From Bryum argenteum (taxonomy: Eukaryota > Streptophyta > Bryopsida > Bryales > Bryaceae): a stretch of DNA of 64,000 nucleotides. Numbering within the stretch: the first letter of the stretch is position 1; every line of letters starts with the position of its first letter. The notes under the pieces are model-generated. The model worked only from the letters and a program-made list of their open reading frames with translations, was not told the origin of the DNA and ran no database searches. Shown here one piece after another: positions 1-11,361 of the stretch. The stretch spans positions 15,668,727 through 15,732,726 of the forward strand of contig CM073327.1 of NCBI GenBank assembly GCA_037043015.1, given 5' to 3'. A program made the position numbers and the translations under genes.

Positions 1-1524
1 TTTCATAATAGAGCGTGGCCCCTGAATTTCACGATCTCTTCAACAAGTGACACCTATCGCTACACGGAAGACGATAATTGCATGGATGCTTGAAGATTCC
101 GCTTTACATGGTGTTCTAGGCTTGTCTGCTAGGACTATTCAAGCTTTTTCAACGCATTTCCGTGGCAAAAGAGTAGCAAATCTTATACGAGCAAATCGTT
201 GGTGGGCCTCCCGTGACCGCTATTTTCCTGAAAATGACAATGTTATGGCTCCACCAATGACATGCCCCCGCAGCAAATTAGTCAGGCGCTCTCGAATGTT
301 GGTGAAAGGAATCCCTAGACGACGCCCACAGCGATCGGAATAGATACAATGGTTGTATCAACGATTGTTGGAGTTATTTGACATGTATCGCAAATATGGG
401 GTAAAGTTTTCTTCCATACTCTTAGGAGAGTTGGCAATGTGAATTCTCCTATTCCCTGATTCTATCTACCATGCCGAATTTAAAGACCCCAAAGATGATA
501 AACTTTTAATTGAAACGATTATTAACTCATGGATCCAACAATTTATGGATGTCCATAATATAATCCTTTTATCACAACGGGGCTGATTATTGTTTAGCAA
601 TACTAAAGAGATTCAAATTCACAAGATGGTTGTATATCATCTAGGGTTGATCCATAGAGGTTTCCAAACTGGAGAGTTTGATAAGAACTTAATGGAAAAC
701 GTTGATAAGACACACTTTGTCATCAATATAGACAATGGTAAATTATTGGGATTTAGGAGCGATTCTACAGTTAAATATGCTGATGTTGTGGCTGGCGGGG
801 AGTCCATGACTTTGGTTGTGCAAATCTGTGGGGGGCGGCGCTCAATGATTGAAGCGCCTATGTTCATTTTTACAAACTCTAATCGCACTTATCCGATTAG
901 AGGTGTCAATGATAATATTCCTAATATTTGTTATCGAACAAGTTCCAAAGGTTGGATAGACACCACCTTATTTCTGGAATACTTTCGGGAACCTCGTGTT
1001 TATCAGCTAGAACTACATCAACGTACTAATTTGGTGTGGTTAGATAATTGTTCTGGCCATAATGGCACCCTTAGGCTAGAAGCCACTTTGAGAGAAAAAA
1101 ATACAATCCTCAAATTTTTGCCCCCATATTGCATAGATTTGTGTCAACCTGCTGACACATTTGTCATTTCCAAGATAAAGGATGCATGGACTAGGAGATA
1201 GGAAGCCAAAAAAGCAAAAATGATTAGACTTGATGCTTGCCAAATTGTCCCTAGAGCAGATGGAACGTGGTCTAGGAAGTTGAAAAACCCTGGAAAGAAT
1301 TTCTTTCTTTAATTGGCAGCAAATGCCATAGAAGATGTTGATAGGGAAGTGGATATTGATAATATCTCCTTTGCCACAAAGTTCATGATTAGGTGTGATT
1401 TGGCTTGGGAATTGATGGAACTTGGAATGCTCAACAAGTGTTTCCTCACTCACAGGAAATTGTTGCAAAATATGAGCAACACTTCCGTGGTTTGGAAGTA
1501 CCACCACTTCTCATGGCATCTTGA
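1..1524 (+). pseudogene. pogo-like DDE transposase, decayed
   Basis: The DDE_1-type catalytic region lies at about 590-1201. Landmarks are the block THFVINIDNGK (first Asp), VWLDNCSGHNG (second Asp, about 1037-1070) and CQPADTFVISKIKDAW (third Asp, about 1145-1192). The N-terminal DNA-binding part at 47-343 ends in a frame change near 340. The ATG used by the paralogue at 35636 reads ATA here. A TAG at 1199-1201 and a TAA near 1311 interrupt the frame further. Homology continues to a TGA at about 1522. The lost start and several stops make this a dead gene; the protein would have cut and pasted its own element in the nucleus. Confidence 0.85.
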
Positions 1525-1861
1525 TTTCACTATGTTTGTTTTTCCTATTCAATAAAGATTTCTTGCAACTCATTTCTAATTTTGTTCTTCTTGTGAATTT
1601 TCCATTATATTGGGGTACTTGTCATTTTTTTCAATTTTATTCTCATTGCAAAATTCTTCACAATTCTAATAATTATGTAATTTTTCTACAATCCTACTTG
1701 TGCACATGTATATCTCAAAATCTAACACTAAATGTCAACTTCTTCATTGTTCGATTCCTTAATTTTTACTATTGTTTACAATTGGTGTTGGAATTAACAA
1801 TTAGAGTTGCTACAATTCTACCCTTGTTGACAATTAATGTTGTTGTTCGTATTTAGTGTTG

Positions 1862-1886
1862 CCAACACTAAAAAAAAAAATTAGTG
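1862..1886 (+). repeat. right terminal inverted repeat of the pogo-like element
   Basis: Read inward on the minus strand it starts CACTAATTTTTTTTTTTAG and ends GTGTTGG. It corresponds to the 25-bp TIR at 37493-37517 and, inverted, to 33619-33643. TA follows directly at 1887-1888, the expected target duplication for this superfamily. Confidence 0.8.
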
Positions 1887-1888
1887 TA

Positions 1889-2356
1889 CCAATAGTAGAA
1901 ATTACATTTTATATTTATTTTCAAAGTTTTACTCTTTTTAATTAATTATAAAACATTTAACCTATTTTAGGAAATTTAAGCATATAGATCTAATTTAGGG
2001 TTTAAGGTCTTTATACTATCTTAAGAGCGCTACATCAAAAGGGTTACAAAATCCATATTTAATAGCACATCTAAGTTTTTTTTTAAACCCCTTGAGCCTT
2101 TAGGGGTTAATATAGGATCGAATTCAATGTTGAAATCTTCCAATGATACGTGGTTGTATGGAGGACTTAAAAACATATTGGTTTGCAAATTTCATTAAAC
2201 TCCCACGGGCCAAGCTCTCAAAATTAAATGATTTCCTTACCAATATTTGGAGCATATTTATAAATATTTGTATAGATTTTAGTTGTGTAAAGGATTATAT
2301 AGCTAATTTTAATTTTTCACTTATAACGCGTTGATAATGTACATGTAAATATGTAG
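1889..2356 (+). other. decayed intron preceding TNL exon-4 copy
   Basis: No gene is seen. The stretch is AT-rich and resembles the intron between NB-ARC and LRR exons of the full TNL (30812-31041), for example the shared context around ATTTCCTTACCAATATTT and the pyrimidine tract before ATGTAG. Equivalent copies lie at 37520-37977 and 58578-59038. Confidence 0.6.
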
Positions 2357-2840
2357 GGATTATCAAACCCTCTTCAGGCTCTAAATATCTCATCAAGCTT
2401 TGAGGGTCCTATTAATAATCTTGATATATCTTATACGAAGGAATTACGCATCTTGTTGTGTAACAAACTTGTAAGGATATCGTCTACTTTTCCAAGAAGT
2501 ATAATTTGGTCTTGGAGTATAGCGATGACAAAGATTATTCTCCAATCATAACTGAAGATAATAATATTGGTGTCCAAAAATCGCTATGTCATGGAAATTT
2601 TGGAAGTTTTGGATTCATTTGGAGGCTTCAAAATGATGCGTGAATTGAAGCTTTGTGATTCCAGCATTTCTTAGTTGCCAAACAGATTTGGAGATTTGAA
2701 CAACTAGGAGGTACTGGAGTAACTGGACTTGTGGGACTGACAGTTTCTTTTTGTTCAAGGAGATTATTGAGATGAAGGTTAACAACTTTGTAGTTGATGA
2801 CCTAAGGCTATTGGTAGTATTTTCAATTCAAAGTGAAAAT
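2357..2840 (+). pseudogene. TNL exon-4 (LRR) fragment, degenerate copy A
   Basis: After an acceptor-like ATGTAG, the frame reads GLSNPLQALNISSSFEG and then TKELRILLCNK and FPRSIIW. This matches the start of exon 4 of the full TNL at 31042 (ELPSTLQILNILSSFED, MKDLRILLCN, PPRSIIW). The frame is lost after IIW; the homologous sequence continues one frame away (EYSDDKDYSPII). Only a piece of one LRR remains (about 2610-2700, with a TAG inside), so most of the repeat array is deleted. No TIR or NB-ARC exon lies upstream, so this is a partial gene copy. The paralogues are at 37978 and 59039. Confidence 0.8.
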
Positions 2841-5430
2841 AATGAAATTTTGCGATCTTTTTCCACTACTAATACATTATGATCTTACAATCTTTGAAGC
2901 CTCATGACTCAGATTTTACCCACATACCCTACACTAAGTCTACTACATCTTGTATAGTTGTGATCAAACCCCTAATAGGACCAAATATCAAAAATTAAAA
3001 AATTTGGATGTTTGCAACAACTTTGAAGAGCCATACCTTCTTCACCCAGAGTCAGTTTTGGATAAAAATACCTAGGTCGCGTCCCAAATTGAGTGGTTGG
3101 AATTGCAGACCTATACAATGAAGTATGAAGAAACGGCATGCATTTTAGTGAAGGCAGCTCTTGTTTTTGAGTTCTCAATCATGGGAGATGTTTTGCCATT
3201 GGGAGGCAATTATTGGAAATCAAAGAGATGTTTTCATGAAAAAAAAGAACATAAGATCAAGATCATGATGTTAAGATAATGGATATCAAATTTCTAGTAG
3301 GAAGATTTCTGATCCAAATAATTTTGGTATTGAATGTGCAACAATGTTTCTGTCTTAAAAGAAAGTGATTAGATGGATGATTTTTGGGGAGCTATATTCC
3401 CTTCATCCACCGTTGGATTTTGACTTTGTTTTTCGGGTTGGAATCCCATTTGAGTCTAGTTGATGTCAAAGAAACCTTGGCAAAATGGAAGATGTATCAA
3501 AGATAAAGAATAGACTTGACTATTTTTCCTCTATAAAGTTCTTGTAAGTTCACCATTGTAAGGTCATTATTTGCAGAGATGAATTTTTATTCTGGCATTT
3601 TTTTTGTTCAAGGGTGTTATCGAGATGAAAGAGAATATCTTTGAAGTTTTTTTAATTTTTTATCGCAATAAACTATTGGTAACATTTTTACTTCAAAGTG
3701 AAATTGTTGAGATTTTGTGATGTGTTCTAGACTACCGGTACGTTACGATCTTGTAATCTATAAGGTCTCATTGTACGGTTCGGATTTGAAGGCATGAAGA
3801 GATGTGTTGTTTTCTCTATCCATGAGTCAAACCATTTAGGGGCTAAATATCTTTCTTTAATTTCACTACTGGCACTCCAAACACAATGATGTATTTAGAG
3901 TATAAAGACCTTGGGGCATTTAGTAGTGAACAACGAATGGTTTGCTTACAAAGCTATCGCTAGAAGTTGTCTAAGATTCCTCAACTAAGTTACACTTTTA
4001 ACCTCCTGATACTGCTAGGGTACCTTATACGGTCCTTATACGGCATTTGAGAAAATTAGGGTTTGGTATGTGGATTTGTCATTAGAGTATCTTGACTTGA
4101 GCAACCTAATCAACACTAATAGCTAAACAACACTGTCTGCACTATTGAGCACCAATATCACAATATTTTCAAAGACAAGGTACAAAGACAATACATGTTT
4201 ATTGGGAAGATGTTATATACTTATATGCACATTAACTGTAAATTTATCTTAGTGGAAGTCACTATGCCACATTTAACTAATTGTGCTTACTATAGGATGT
4301 CTTATTTAACCCCTAATGCTCCAAGGCCTCAAAACAGCCAAAAAGCCTCAACACTGCCCTCTTTCATTGCAAGGTGGAAAATTTTAACTATTGGGAGATT
4401 TTTGTGTATGTAACGGAAAGCTTTGATACTTAACTTGTACATGTATGTGTACGGTCAAATATTATGTTCAAATTCCTCACCAGTTGTGAGATCTTATTGT
4501 TCAAAGTTGAAAAGAACCGTTTTTATAACTAGATGCAAAATGGGTTTGGAGTGTTTTGTAAGCCAATTAAACCTCACTTTTCGATGAATTTTTGAAGTTA
4601 TTTCGATCTAATTGATTTTCGGCAGATTCTGAGAATAAATGACCATATTCTGCAGTTCGAGCAGAAAGTGTTTTCAAACTTTGACTATGAATATCTTTTA
4701 AAGTATGCGGAATTTTGAAGCATGAGATGACTTCTCGGAAAGGTTTGGGAATACTCTACAATCTGAATGATGTTCCAACTTCATGCAATCTATATTTAGC
4801 AACTGAAAGTCAAAACGGCCACTTTATGGCCTGTTTGAGCATTAGGGGAGAAGTAGGTGTTGCAGTTTTAGCACAATGGATATTTACAACTTGTATTTAA
4901 CAAGTTGGTAAGATACAACTTAACTGCAAAAATATAGAAGATTCAAGTAACATATCTCTGAAAATCTTGACATGAGTACAAGAAAAAGCCACTGGTCACA
5001 CACTACGCAGAATTTTCACACATTGGGTACCTCGTACCTTCATAACAGACAGACAACAACTCACCTCCATGTTATCCAATGTAGCAAATATCAAAACCAA
5101 GCCTCAACACGTTCCTGTAATCAACCACCTCCTTTCGTGTGAGCACTATTCAATGGAAAAGAGCTTTGTCATGACATACTTCACACTGAGGGGTAATTTT
5201 ACTTTCATGCTTGGATCTCCGGTCAATAACATCTTGGGATGTTCTTGATCACCCTACAGACCCTATCACGGTAAATATCATAATGACTCGTTTCTGTAGA
5301 CCATAGTGATTTCACTATTTTAGAACATGACAGGATTGCAACGATTTGGCTTACAAGTCTCTCGCTTTCTCTGTCAGTGTTAATGCAAATCAACCCCAAG
5401 CACCGCAACGGACACAATTGATTCTGCAAT
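2841..5430 (+). other. TNL 3'-tail homologous noncoding DNA, copy A
   Basis: No convincing gene is present. At 3097-3279 there is an open frame (TACILVKAALVFEFS, then GDVLPLGGNYW). Its counterparts downstream of the full TNLs are at 32310-32460 and 57240-57400, and another is at 59960-60110. The conserved block may be the last exon or 3' UTR of the TNL family. The rest (3280-5430) is AT-rich. It is repeated at 38330-40100 and 60120-61950, including the conserved stretch around SQNGHFMACLSIRGEVGVAV (about 4810-4870), for which I have no function. Confidence 0.55.
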
Positions 5431-7019
5431 TCTTTCTATGAAGTCTGGATTAGAAGTCAAAACGACAGTCCATTTTATTACTGGTGCGTATTCGGCTAAA
5501 GAATCAAGTGCACTTTCTCAGCTGTGTCGGTAACCTCTGAAGGTAGCTTCGTCCTCGCAGAAGGGAAAGATCTGGATTTAGAGGTGAGCCCAAGAGAGAA
5601 ACTTTGAGTACAATGGATCAAATATCTAGCTAGACCCGGTGTGATTTTGATCTTCACTATCTTAATCCTTAAAAGCCCAAGCAAGGTTAGAGTGAGGGGC
5701 TTTCTTCCAACAGAATCTGCTGCTTTGTGGTTCTCAATGTACTCAACTTTTCACTTATATTTTGATGTCAAAGTGTTAAGCTTCTTCAAAAGTGGGAATT
5801 TGCAATTCAAATCACAATTTGTATGAGTGATTTTGTGCTTTGAAAGGATTGTAGTAGGTACGTTGGGGTTGTACATAACCTTGTAGGAGGTTGCAAGCTC
5901 ATCATTGATTGGTTCATTCATGATGGTCAAGTTCAAAAAGTGCACTATTCATGATGCCTAAGTACAGTGGATGTTGTGATCCAATTTTGGGCTGCCTGTT
6001 TCAGACCCTATGAGTGTTAAGAAGGATCCTCCATTTGGCCTTGGAATATAACGATTGTCTCTTACTTTGTGATGAGTGAAAGAGAGAAAGGGGTATGAAG
6101 TTATCATTGAGGACGTCAAGCTAGTGTATAAACTAAGTCGTGAATTAGTGCACACTCTAAAGGGCAATTGATTGATATTTGATGTCGTGTCTGATTCTCT
6201 GATCATCGACCTCTATTTGTATGCACAGTGTGGGCGATGAAACGATTGAGCACTACGGACGGAGGAAGCACAATGGTTTGGAAGAGTCGCATGATAAAAT
6301 TGGATTATGAAGCTATTATATACTTCAGGTGAAGAAACTTAGAGCTCCGTCCTTGATACTGTTCCATTTTTGCTCCATTTCTGCTCCATTTTAGAGCACA
6401 CTCTCTTACACACGGATCCAAATTGTCAGCTGAAATTCATGGCAACAAAAGAAACTATTGGATCTGGCATGTCAGCATCGTCCAGATTGTCTTGCATCGT
6501 CAGGCTTTTCTTGAGACAACATGCTTGACTCCAGGGAATTTTAAATTCTAGGGACTGATTTGTAAAAATCTCTTCAGAGATCGTGCCATGGAGAAAAGCA
6601 GTCGAATTGAGGCATTTCATGGCCCTCGGTAGGAGTAATTGGTAACATACTGAAACAGAAAAGTCAGACTTGAGGACAGTAAATGCTCTTACATAAGAAG
6701 CTTCTCTACAACCGCCAAATTGTTGAAACAGAACGAATCACATTTCTGTGAGTGGGTGAAGAGAAGATAAGAAAACTTGTCCTTCAGGAACTCCTCACTT
6801 GAGTTAAGAGGGATGAAATTTCTTTACATTTCAATATTTTAGTTTCCTACAACTGACAAATTACAGGCTCTGTCTTGCGCATGCACACAGCCATCAAATG
6901 AATGAAAGAATGACTAATTTACATTCGAATGCGATTTCCTCTAGAAAGGTCTAAGAGTGGAACTTTTTAACAGTACCGTATACATGTGTATGGGGGTTGA
7001 AACAGTTTCCGAAGTGGGA
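5431..7019. other. conserved noncoding or unassigned segment, copy A
   Basis: This is nearly identical to 40190-41798. An open stretch on the plus strand at about 5520-5640 (TSEGSFVLAEGKDLDLEV) carries a stop in A but not in B; I do not recognise it. A minus-strand frame at 6426-6620 (64 codons, ending DPIVSFVAMNFS) lies just downstream of the BtuF-like exon on the same strand. It could be its last exon, but I see no family match. The short repeat GTTCCATTTTTGCTCCATTT occurs near 6360. Confidence 0.4.
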
Positions 7020-7275
7020 TCATTGAAGAGGATGGAAATGGTGCCGTAGTTCTTCAGGGCGACATCGTTGTTGGCCTGCTGGAAGAGAGAGCTTCAACGC
7101 CGTCTGCACTGCCTTGGGCACTGCCGAAGGATGCAGGATGTGCGCAAGCAGCTCCACTCCTTCCACGAGCCTCGGCCCAGGAAAGCTGAAGCACGAGTGA
7201 TCGCAAATGTACACCTCTCGTCTCGCCACTGCTGGAATGGACCAGAACTCCGGTATCCGCCCCCAAAATCTCCAC
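7020..7275 (-). pseudogene. C-terminal exon of a BtuF-like (helical-backbone metal receptor) protein, copy A
   Basis: On the minus strand, after a clean acceptor (TTCATGTGCAG at 7276-7286), the frame reads IPEFWSIPAVARREVYICD and then CFSFPGPRLVEGVELLAHIL, ending at 7020. Known family members (periplasmic cobalamin/siderophore-binding BtuF-like proteins and their plant homologues) have W.ALPAVR..VY..D followed by YFSRPGPRLVDGLEILAHLLHP, which fits closely. The N-terminal exons, with the start of the binding domain, are not found on this strand in the 800 bp upstream, where the protease begins in the opposite direction. I therefore treat it as an orphan exon. Function, if any, would be ligand binding; the substrate is unknown. 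Copy B is at 41799-42054. Confidence 0.55.
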
Positions 7276-7995
7276 CTGCACATGAATTATTTTGAAAATA
7301 TATCCAACTAAGATAACGATATTCGAAGAACTGGAGTACACCATCCAAGTTTCTAATTTGTGATTCAAGTGTGTTAGGGGAGAAGCTGAGAATATTTCAG
7401 AACATTGATGATATTTTAGGCTTAAATCCCTAAACCTATTAAACGAATACATGCCAAAGTGGTGGAACAGTAGTAGGAGGATCATGTAGCTCACATCCAT
7501 CAGCCTTTCCTCGCACTTTTAGTATCTGCGCTCACATTCTTTCGACGGAGGCATACTGGACACAGGCTCTCGTGAATGTTGCAGTTTCCTGGTACTGGTA
7601 GCTGGATAGCTAAGATGGCAGAGATGCTTCAGATGGTTAATTGGAGCTCGCTGCTCGTCTCCCACCCGTTGTGCGTCGTCGTCGAAGCTGGAAACGAGTG
7701 GAATCCAACCTACAAGGTGCTGCACAAAAGTCGATCAAGGTCGAATAACCCGTCTTCTCCTCTGTTTCTTAATACTACCCCAACCGTCTCCGCTCACGCA
7801 CGAATCGTTCATAGGTATACATTACACTTTGATCCGTACAATAATTGCTAAAGTGGGAAAATTCCAGGGTCCGCAAGAAGAAAAATGACAATTCATTGTG
7901 TATGTATCATAGATTGTAAGATACAAAGATCTTGCCATGGACAGTCTCTAGAATGTGCACAGACAGATCCATTCGACCTCAATCACTAGCACTAC
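7276..7995. other. intergenic between BtuF-like exon and protease, copy A
   Basis: The 5' ends of the two oppositely oriented genes face each other here. Open frames exist on both strands at 7519-7851, but none gives a recognisable protein. No clear TATA box was identified. Confidence 0.4.
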
Positions 7996-10103
7996 ATGGC
8001 AGTGGAATTTTCCCCAATTTATCGAATGTGGTGTGAAGAGTGGATGTTGAAGAATCCAAATAAGAGACTCAGTCTTTTCCACCTCAAAACGGATCATTTA
8101 CACTCTCCCATTTCCATGATTGAGTATGGAGGAAGAATGTGACTCGAGAACTGCGGATGCAAGAGACAATGATCCGAGACGAAGCGCGAATACTCGCCAT
8201 CCACAACCAGATTAACAAAAGGGCAGCGGAGTCGGTGGTGTACTCGGGGCTGCGCTTGGACACGGCCGAGTACTTGGCCGAAGTGGGAGTGGGCACGCCG
8301 TGCGTGGACATGAGCCTGGTGGTGGACACGGGCAGCGACATCACGTGGTTGCAGTGCACGCCTTGCTCCAATTGCTACAAGCAGAAGGAGGATGTCTTTG
8401 ATCCCACCAATTCGTCGTCTTACAGGGCGCTTCATTGTTATAATGCGATCTGTTTGAACTTGGACGTCATGGGTTGCGTCGCCAACAAGTGCCAGTACCA
8501 GGCCAGTCTTACGAATCCTCGTTTTATTACTCTTTATTGCCCATCCCCAGAACAGAAAAGATTGAGATGCATAATTTGCAAGATCATTGGAGGAATTGCT
8601 CATGAAAATGAAGATTCTGATATGGAAGCTCATAACAGCACTGAATTGCACTGTTCGTTTAGTAGAAACTTCTCGAACTTTAACTATCATGTACGTTATA
8701 TGAAGCTTGATTCTGTGAGTGAAAGTTCCATCATTATGTGGTTTATCCAGTTTTGTTAACGTGGTTTCAACACGACAATACGGTAGTGGAAAAGTGTGAC
8801 AATACGGTAGGTCTCAATTCATCAAACTTGGTGGAATTCTTGATGAAGAACTTGGTGGAAATACTACACTTCTCCACTAGTGTGAAAGTTTTTTAGTTTT
8901 TTGTGATTCCAATCCATTATAGTAGCTTTAGTCTTTCTACTCTTTGTACAACTAGAATGCTCTTTTGTGTAGGTTCTACTCTACTTCCATTCTATATTTG
9001 TTCTTTCTTGCGTCTTTTACTATACCTTTGCATGATTACAATGATTATTATGATTGATCCAAGGCTATTTTTATCAACAGACAGATTACCGAGACGGGTC
9101 CTTTACAAACGAGGACTTTGCATTGGAGAGTGTAGAGTTAATGGACGCTTTAAGCTTAAGCTCCTCAAGAAAAATAATGTTTAACAACATACCATTTGGA
9201 TGCGGACACAACAACGAAGGAGTATTTGGAATGGCCGGAGGGATCTTAGGGTTAGGCAGGGGTCCCCTTGCTTTCACCAACTACATCAACGGCTATGGCA
9301 CTGCATTCTCGTACTGCTTTCTAGACCGAGAGGGAGACTCTAGTGTGCATTCTTCTGTCATTTTTGGTGACGGTGTTGTGCCTAGTGGAAATAGTAGCTT
9401 TGTCCCCTTCACTCCACAATTGCGGAATCTATGAGTGGCGACGCATTATTACGTTTAGGTAGGGCGAAGTTTCTTCACGTTTATAGACATTCTTGACCTA
9501 ATTTTGTAATTTCATATGAATCTTAACAATGCATACAAGATCACAATCACGAGCCGATATAAGGCTTAAAACAACCATCATACTTTCCCAAATGGAATTC
9601 AGAACATCCCAAAAACAATGAATACTTTGTGAATGTGCTATCAGGTGAGAGGGATTAGCGTGGGTGGCAAGATCCTCACCGACATCCCACCGGAAGCAAT
9701 TCACCTCAACCAACACGGCAACGGCGGCACAATTCTTGACTCCGGTACAACCGTAACACGCCTCCAATACACAGTTTACAAGGCCATCTGCGACGCCTTC
9801 TGAGATGCCACCCAACACCTCAACTTCGTGGGAAAGTATGGCTTCTTCGACACATGCTACGACCTCTCCGGTATGGACTCCATCAGCGTACCCACCGTGG
9901 CGTTTCAATTCGAGGGTGACTCTATCGATATGCGCCTGTCGCCCTCGAATTACCTCGTCCCTGTGGCTAGTAATGATACGTATAGTCTCGCCTTCGCTCC
10001 CACTACTGGCCCCTCTATTATTGGTAATGTCCAGCAACGGGGGTTCCGTGTGTTCTATGATAATGGTCACATGCAAATCGGCTTCCTCCCCAACCAATGC
10101 TGA
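7996..10103 (+). pseudogene. nepenthesin-type (A1) aspartic protease pseudogene, copy A
   Basis: A1 pepsin-family protease of the plant nepenthesin/CND41 group. Likely start: ATG 7996, giving 48 codons (RLSLFHLKTDHLHSPIS) before a TGA at 8140. The protease frame resumes one base out (RDEARILAIHNQINKRA). Exon 1 ends at 8501, exon 2 is 9081-9452, exon 3 is 9645-10103. The first catalytic motif is VVDTGSDITWLQC (about 8320) with the Cys-rich nepenthesin insert after it. Exon 2 has FGCGHNNEGVFG and ILGLGRGPLAF. Exon 3 has the second catalytic motif TILDSGTTVTRLQ and ends SIIGNVQQRGFRVFYDN. Lesions: the 5' frameshift, a GC instead of GT donor at 8502, and in-frame TGA at 9432 and 9801, both explicable as CGA to TGA. 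All recur in copy B, so inactivation predates the duplication. No signal peptide is evident. Confidence 0.85.
8786..8877. mobile_element. MITE in protease intron 1, copy A
   Basis: The ends are inverted: GTGGAAAAGTGT at 8786 and ACACTTCTCCAC ending at 8877. TA lies on each side (8784-8785 and 8878-8879). The interior contains CAAACTTGGTGGAATTC. At 92 bp it has no coding capacity. TA flanks fit Tc1/mariner-type mobilisation. Confidence 0.65.
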
Positions 10104-10627
10104 GCTGCTTTCGAAAGATTCAACATCGCTATCACATGGTCACTTGATCGCGGGCATGATAAGCTAGATCCCATCGAATGCTCGAAGGAACGGCCACGAC
10201 TAAAGACTGGAGTAACTGGAAGTGCCTAAATATCTTACATTGAATGCCTTGACTCCATGAGTTATTACAAACGCAAGTTACCTGTGATGTTCGAGCTGTC
10301 AGCTTGTTACAATCTGCATGTACAGTGGGGTACAGTTTGCTTACGAATTCCTCCTCAGAGGGAGTTTTTGTAAAAAGTTTGATAATTCGTTGTGAACTCA
10401 AAAATGATCGGAATCGAAATCCGTAAAGTGTGCTGGAATCACATTAGAGTGTATTACAATACTATGATGAAATATCAATTCCTTTTTGTAATACCACTTT
10501 GCATATTTCAATTACTTCATACACAATCTACCATTGACTACTCTTACTTTTTGTTCTATTTGAGATGTTCATTTCAATTGAAAATTCGAAATCAGCTTTT
10601 GAAGTTGTTCTTGGGATACTTAGTGGA
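10104..10627. other. AT-rich spacer downstream of protease A
   Basis: I see no gene. Similarity to unit B stops near 10320 (B: about 45100). From here to about 10915 the two units carry different insertions. Confidence 0.4.
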
Positions 10628-10918
10628 TAGTGGAGGACCTACGCCTCCCTGCCCGCCCACAAAACCCTGCCCGCCCACAAAACCCTGCCCGCATAAAATA
10701 ATTTGGGGGTAAATTTGCCCCCTAAATTTTTGTTGTTGATGTCACCAATGTCATCATGGGACACATCTTAGGGTAAATTGGGGTCGCAGATCCCATTTTT
10801 AAACTCAAAATCTGAAAAAAAATATTGTAGGGCCTCCAAAAATGCAAAAATCAGATTTTTACGAATTTTTACCGGGCAGCAAGTATGGGCGGGCAGCGGA
10901 GGCGTAAGTCCTCCACTG
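10628..10918. mobile_element. GC-rich TIR element, unit A only
   Basis: Inverted ends of about 30 bp: left AGTGGAGGACCTACGCCTCC at 10629 and right, read inward, CAGTGGAGGACTTACGCCTC from 10918. Both continue into TGCCCGCCCA. The left arm contains three tandem copies of CCCTGCCCGCCCACAAAA. No coding capacity is seen in about 290 bp. The CAGTG ends recall hAT-type non-autonomous elements, but I could not find a convincing target duplication. It is absent from the same place in unit B. Confidence 0.6.
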
Positions 10919-10934
10919 TCCCGCCCTTAGAGAC

Positions 10935-11090
10935 GAGAACGCCTGATCGCCCGATCCTTGCAGCCCTTGATGCCGCGCGATCCTTACGGCCTTGATCGCC
11001 CGATCCTTGCGGCCTTGATCGCCCGATCCTTACGGCGCTTGATCGCCCGATCCTTGCAGCCTTGATCCCGATCCTTGAATTATTGCTTCC
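10935..11090. repeat. minisatellite, 22-25 bp unit, copy A
   Basis: About six imperfect copies of a unit like CTTGATCGCCCGATCCTTGC follow one another. The homologous array at 46545-46680 differs in copy number and in many single bases. Confidence 0.8.
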
Positions 11091-11361
11091 TGGGAGTTGG
11101 TGGTAATATGGAAAAGTGATTTGAGGTCGTCTCTCCGCTCTAGCGGCCAGTCCTTTGCACATGTTACCCTCACAAAGTGAGCTTGACCACTTCTCCAAAC
11201 CCTACTCCCCGCTCACTCGCATGTTGTCACCGCTACCCCTGTGGATCTTTGTCGAGAAACCGGAATAGAGAATCTGCGTGTTTGAAGTCTTGAGGTCCGG
11301 GAAGTATATCAAGTGGCCCGGAGCGAAGAGCGGCGTTTCGATTTTCAACACTTCCTAGAAG
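11091..11361 (+). promoter_or_regulatory. putative promoter plus 5' exon with splice donor, copy A
   Basis: A telo-box-like AAACCCTA lies at about 11200, followed by a CT-rich stretch. A short open stretch (RSGKYIKWPGAKSGVS) ends at an excellent donor, CTAGAAG|GTAAGAATC, near 11361. In plants a telo-box near the transcription start followed by a 5' UTR intron is typical of translation-related housekeeping genes. No such coding region is found downstream. I infer a transplanted promoter/leader; it could equally drive a noncoding RNA. Confidence 0.35.

Larger units (their letters stand above)
1..1886 (+). mobile_element. pogo-like DNA transposon, right part, cut by the window edge
   Basis: This is the right portion of a Tc1/mariner-superfamily (pogo/Tigger type) element. 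It contains a decayed DDE transposase and ends in a terminal inverted repeat at 1862-1886, followed by a TA at 1887-1888. It aligns with the complete element at 33619-37517; position 1 here corresponds to about 35630 there. The internal poly-A of the right repeat is longer than in the other copy. The left end lies outside the window, so unit A is itself preceded by pogo DNA. Family assignment rests on the transposase, the TIR and the TA flank. Confidence 0.85.

Noticed and set aside
7576-7851. Plus-strand frame containing GSWIAKMAEMLQMV as a possible N-terminal part of the BtuF-like protein
   Set aside because: It resembles the family only over a few residues and lies on the opposite strand from the C-terminal exon.
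8094-8690. 198-codon minus-strand frame over protease exon 1 and intron 1
   Set aside because: It overlies the DTGSD exon and continues through its intron; composition is that of an antisense shadow.
9432-9803. RNA editing as an explanation of the in-frame TGA codons of the protease
   Set aside because: Such editing is known for plant organelle transcripts; this is nuclear, intron-containing DNA with other lesions.
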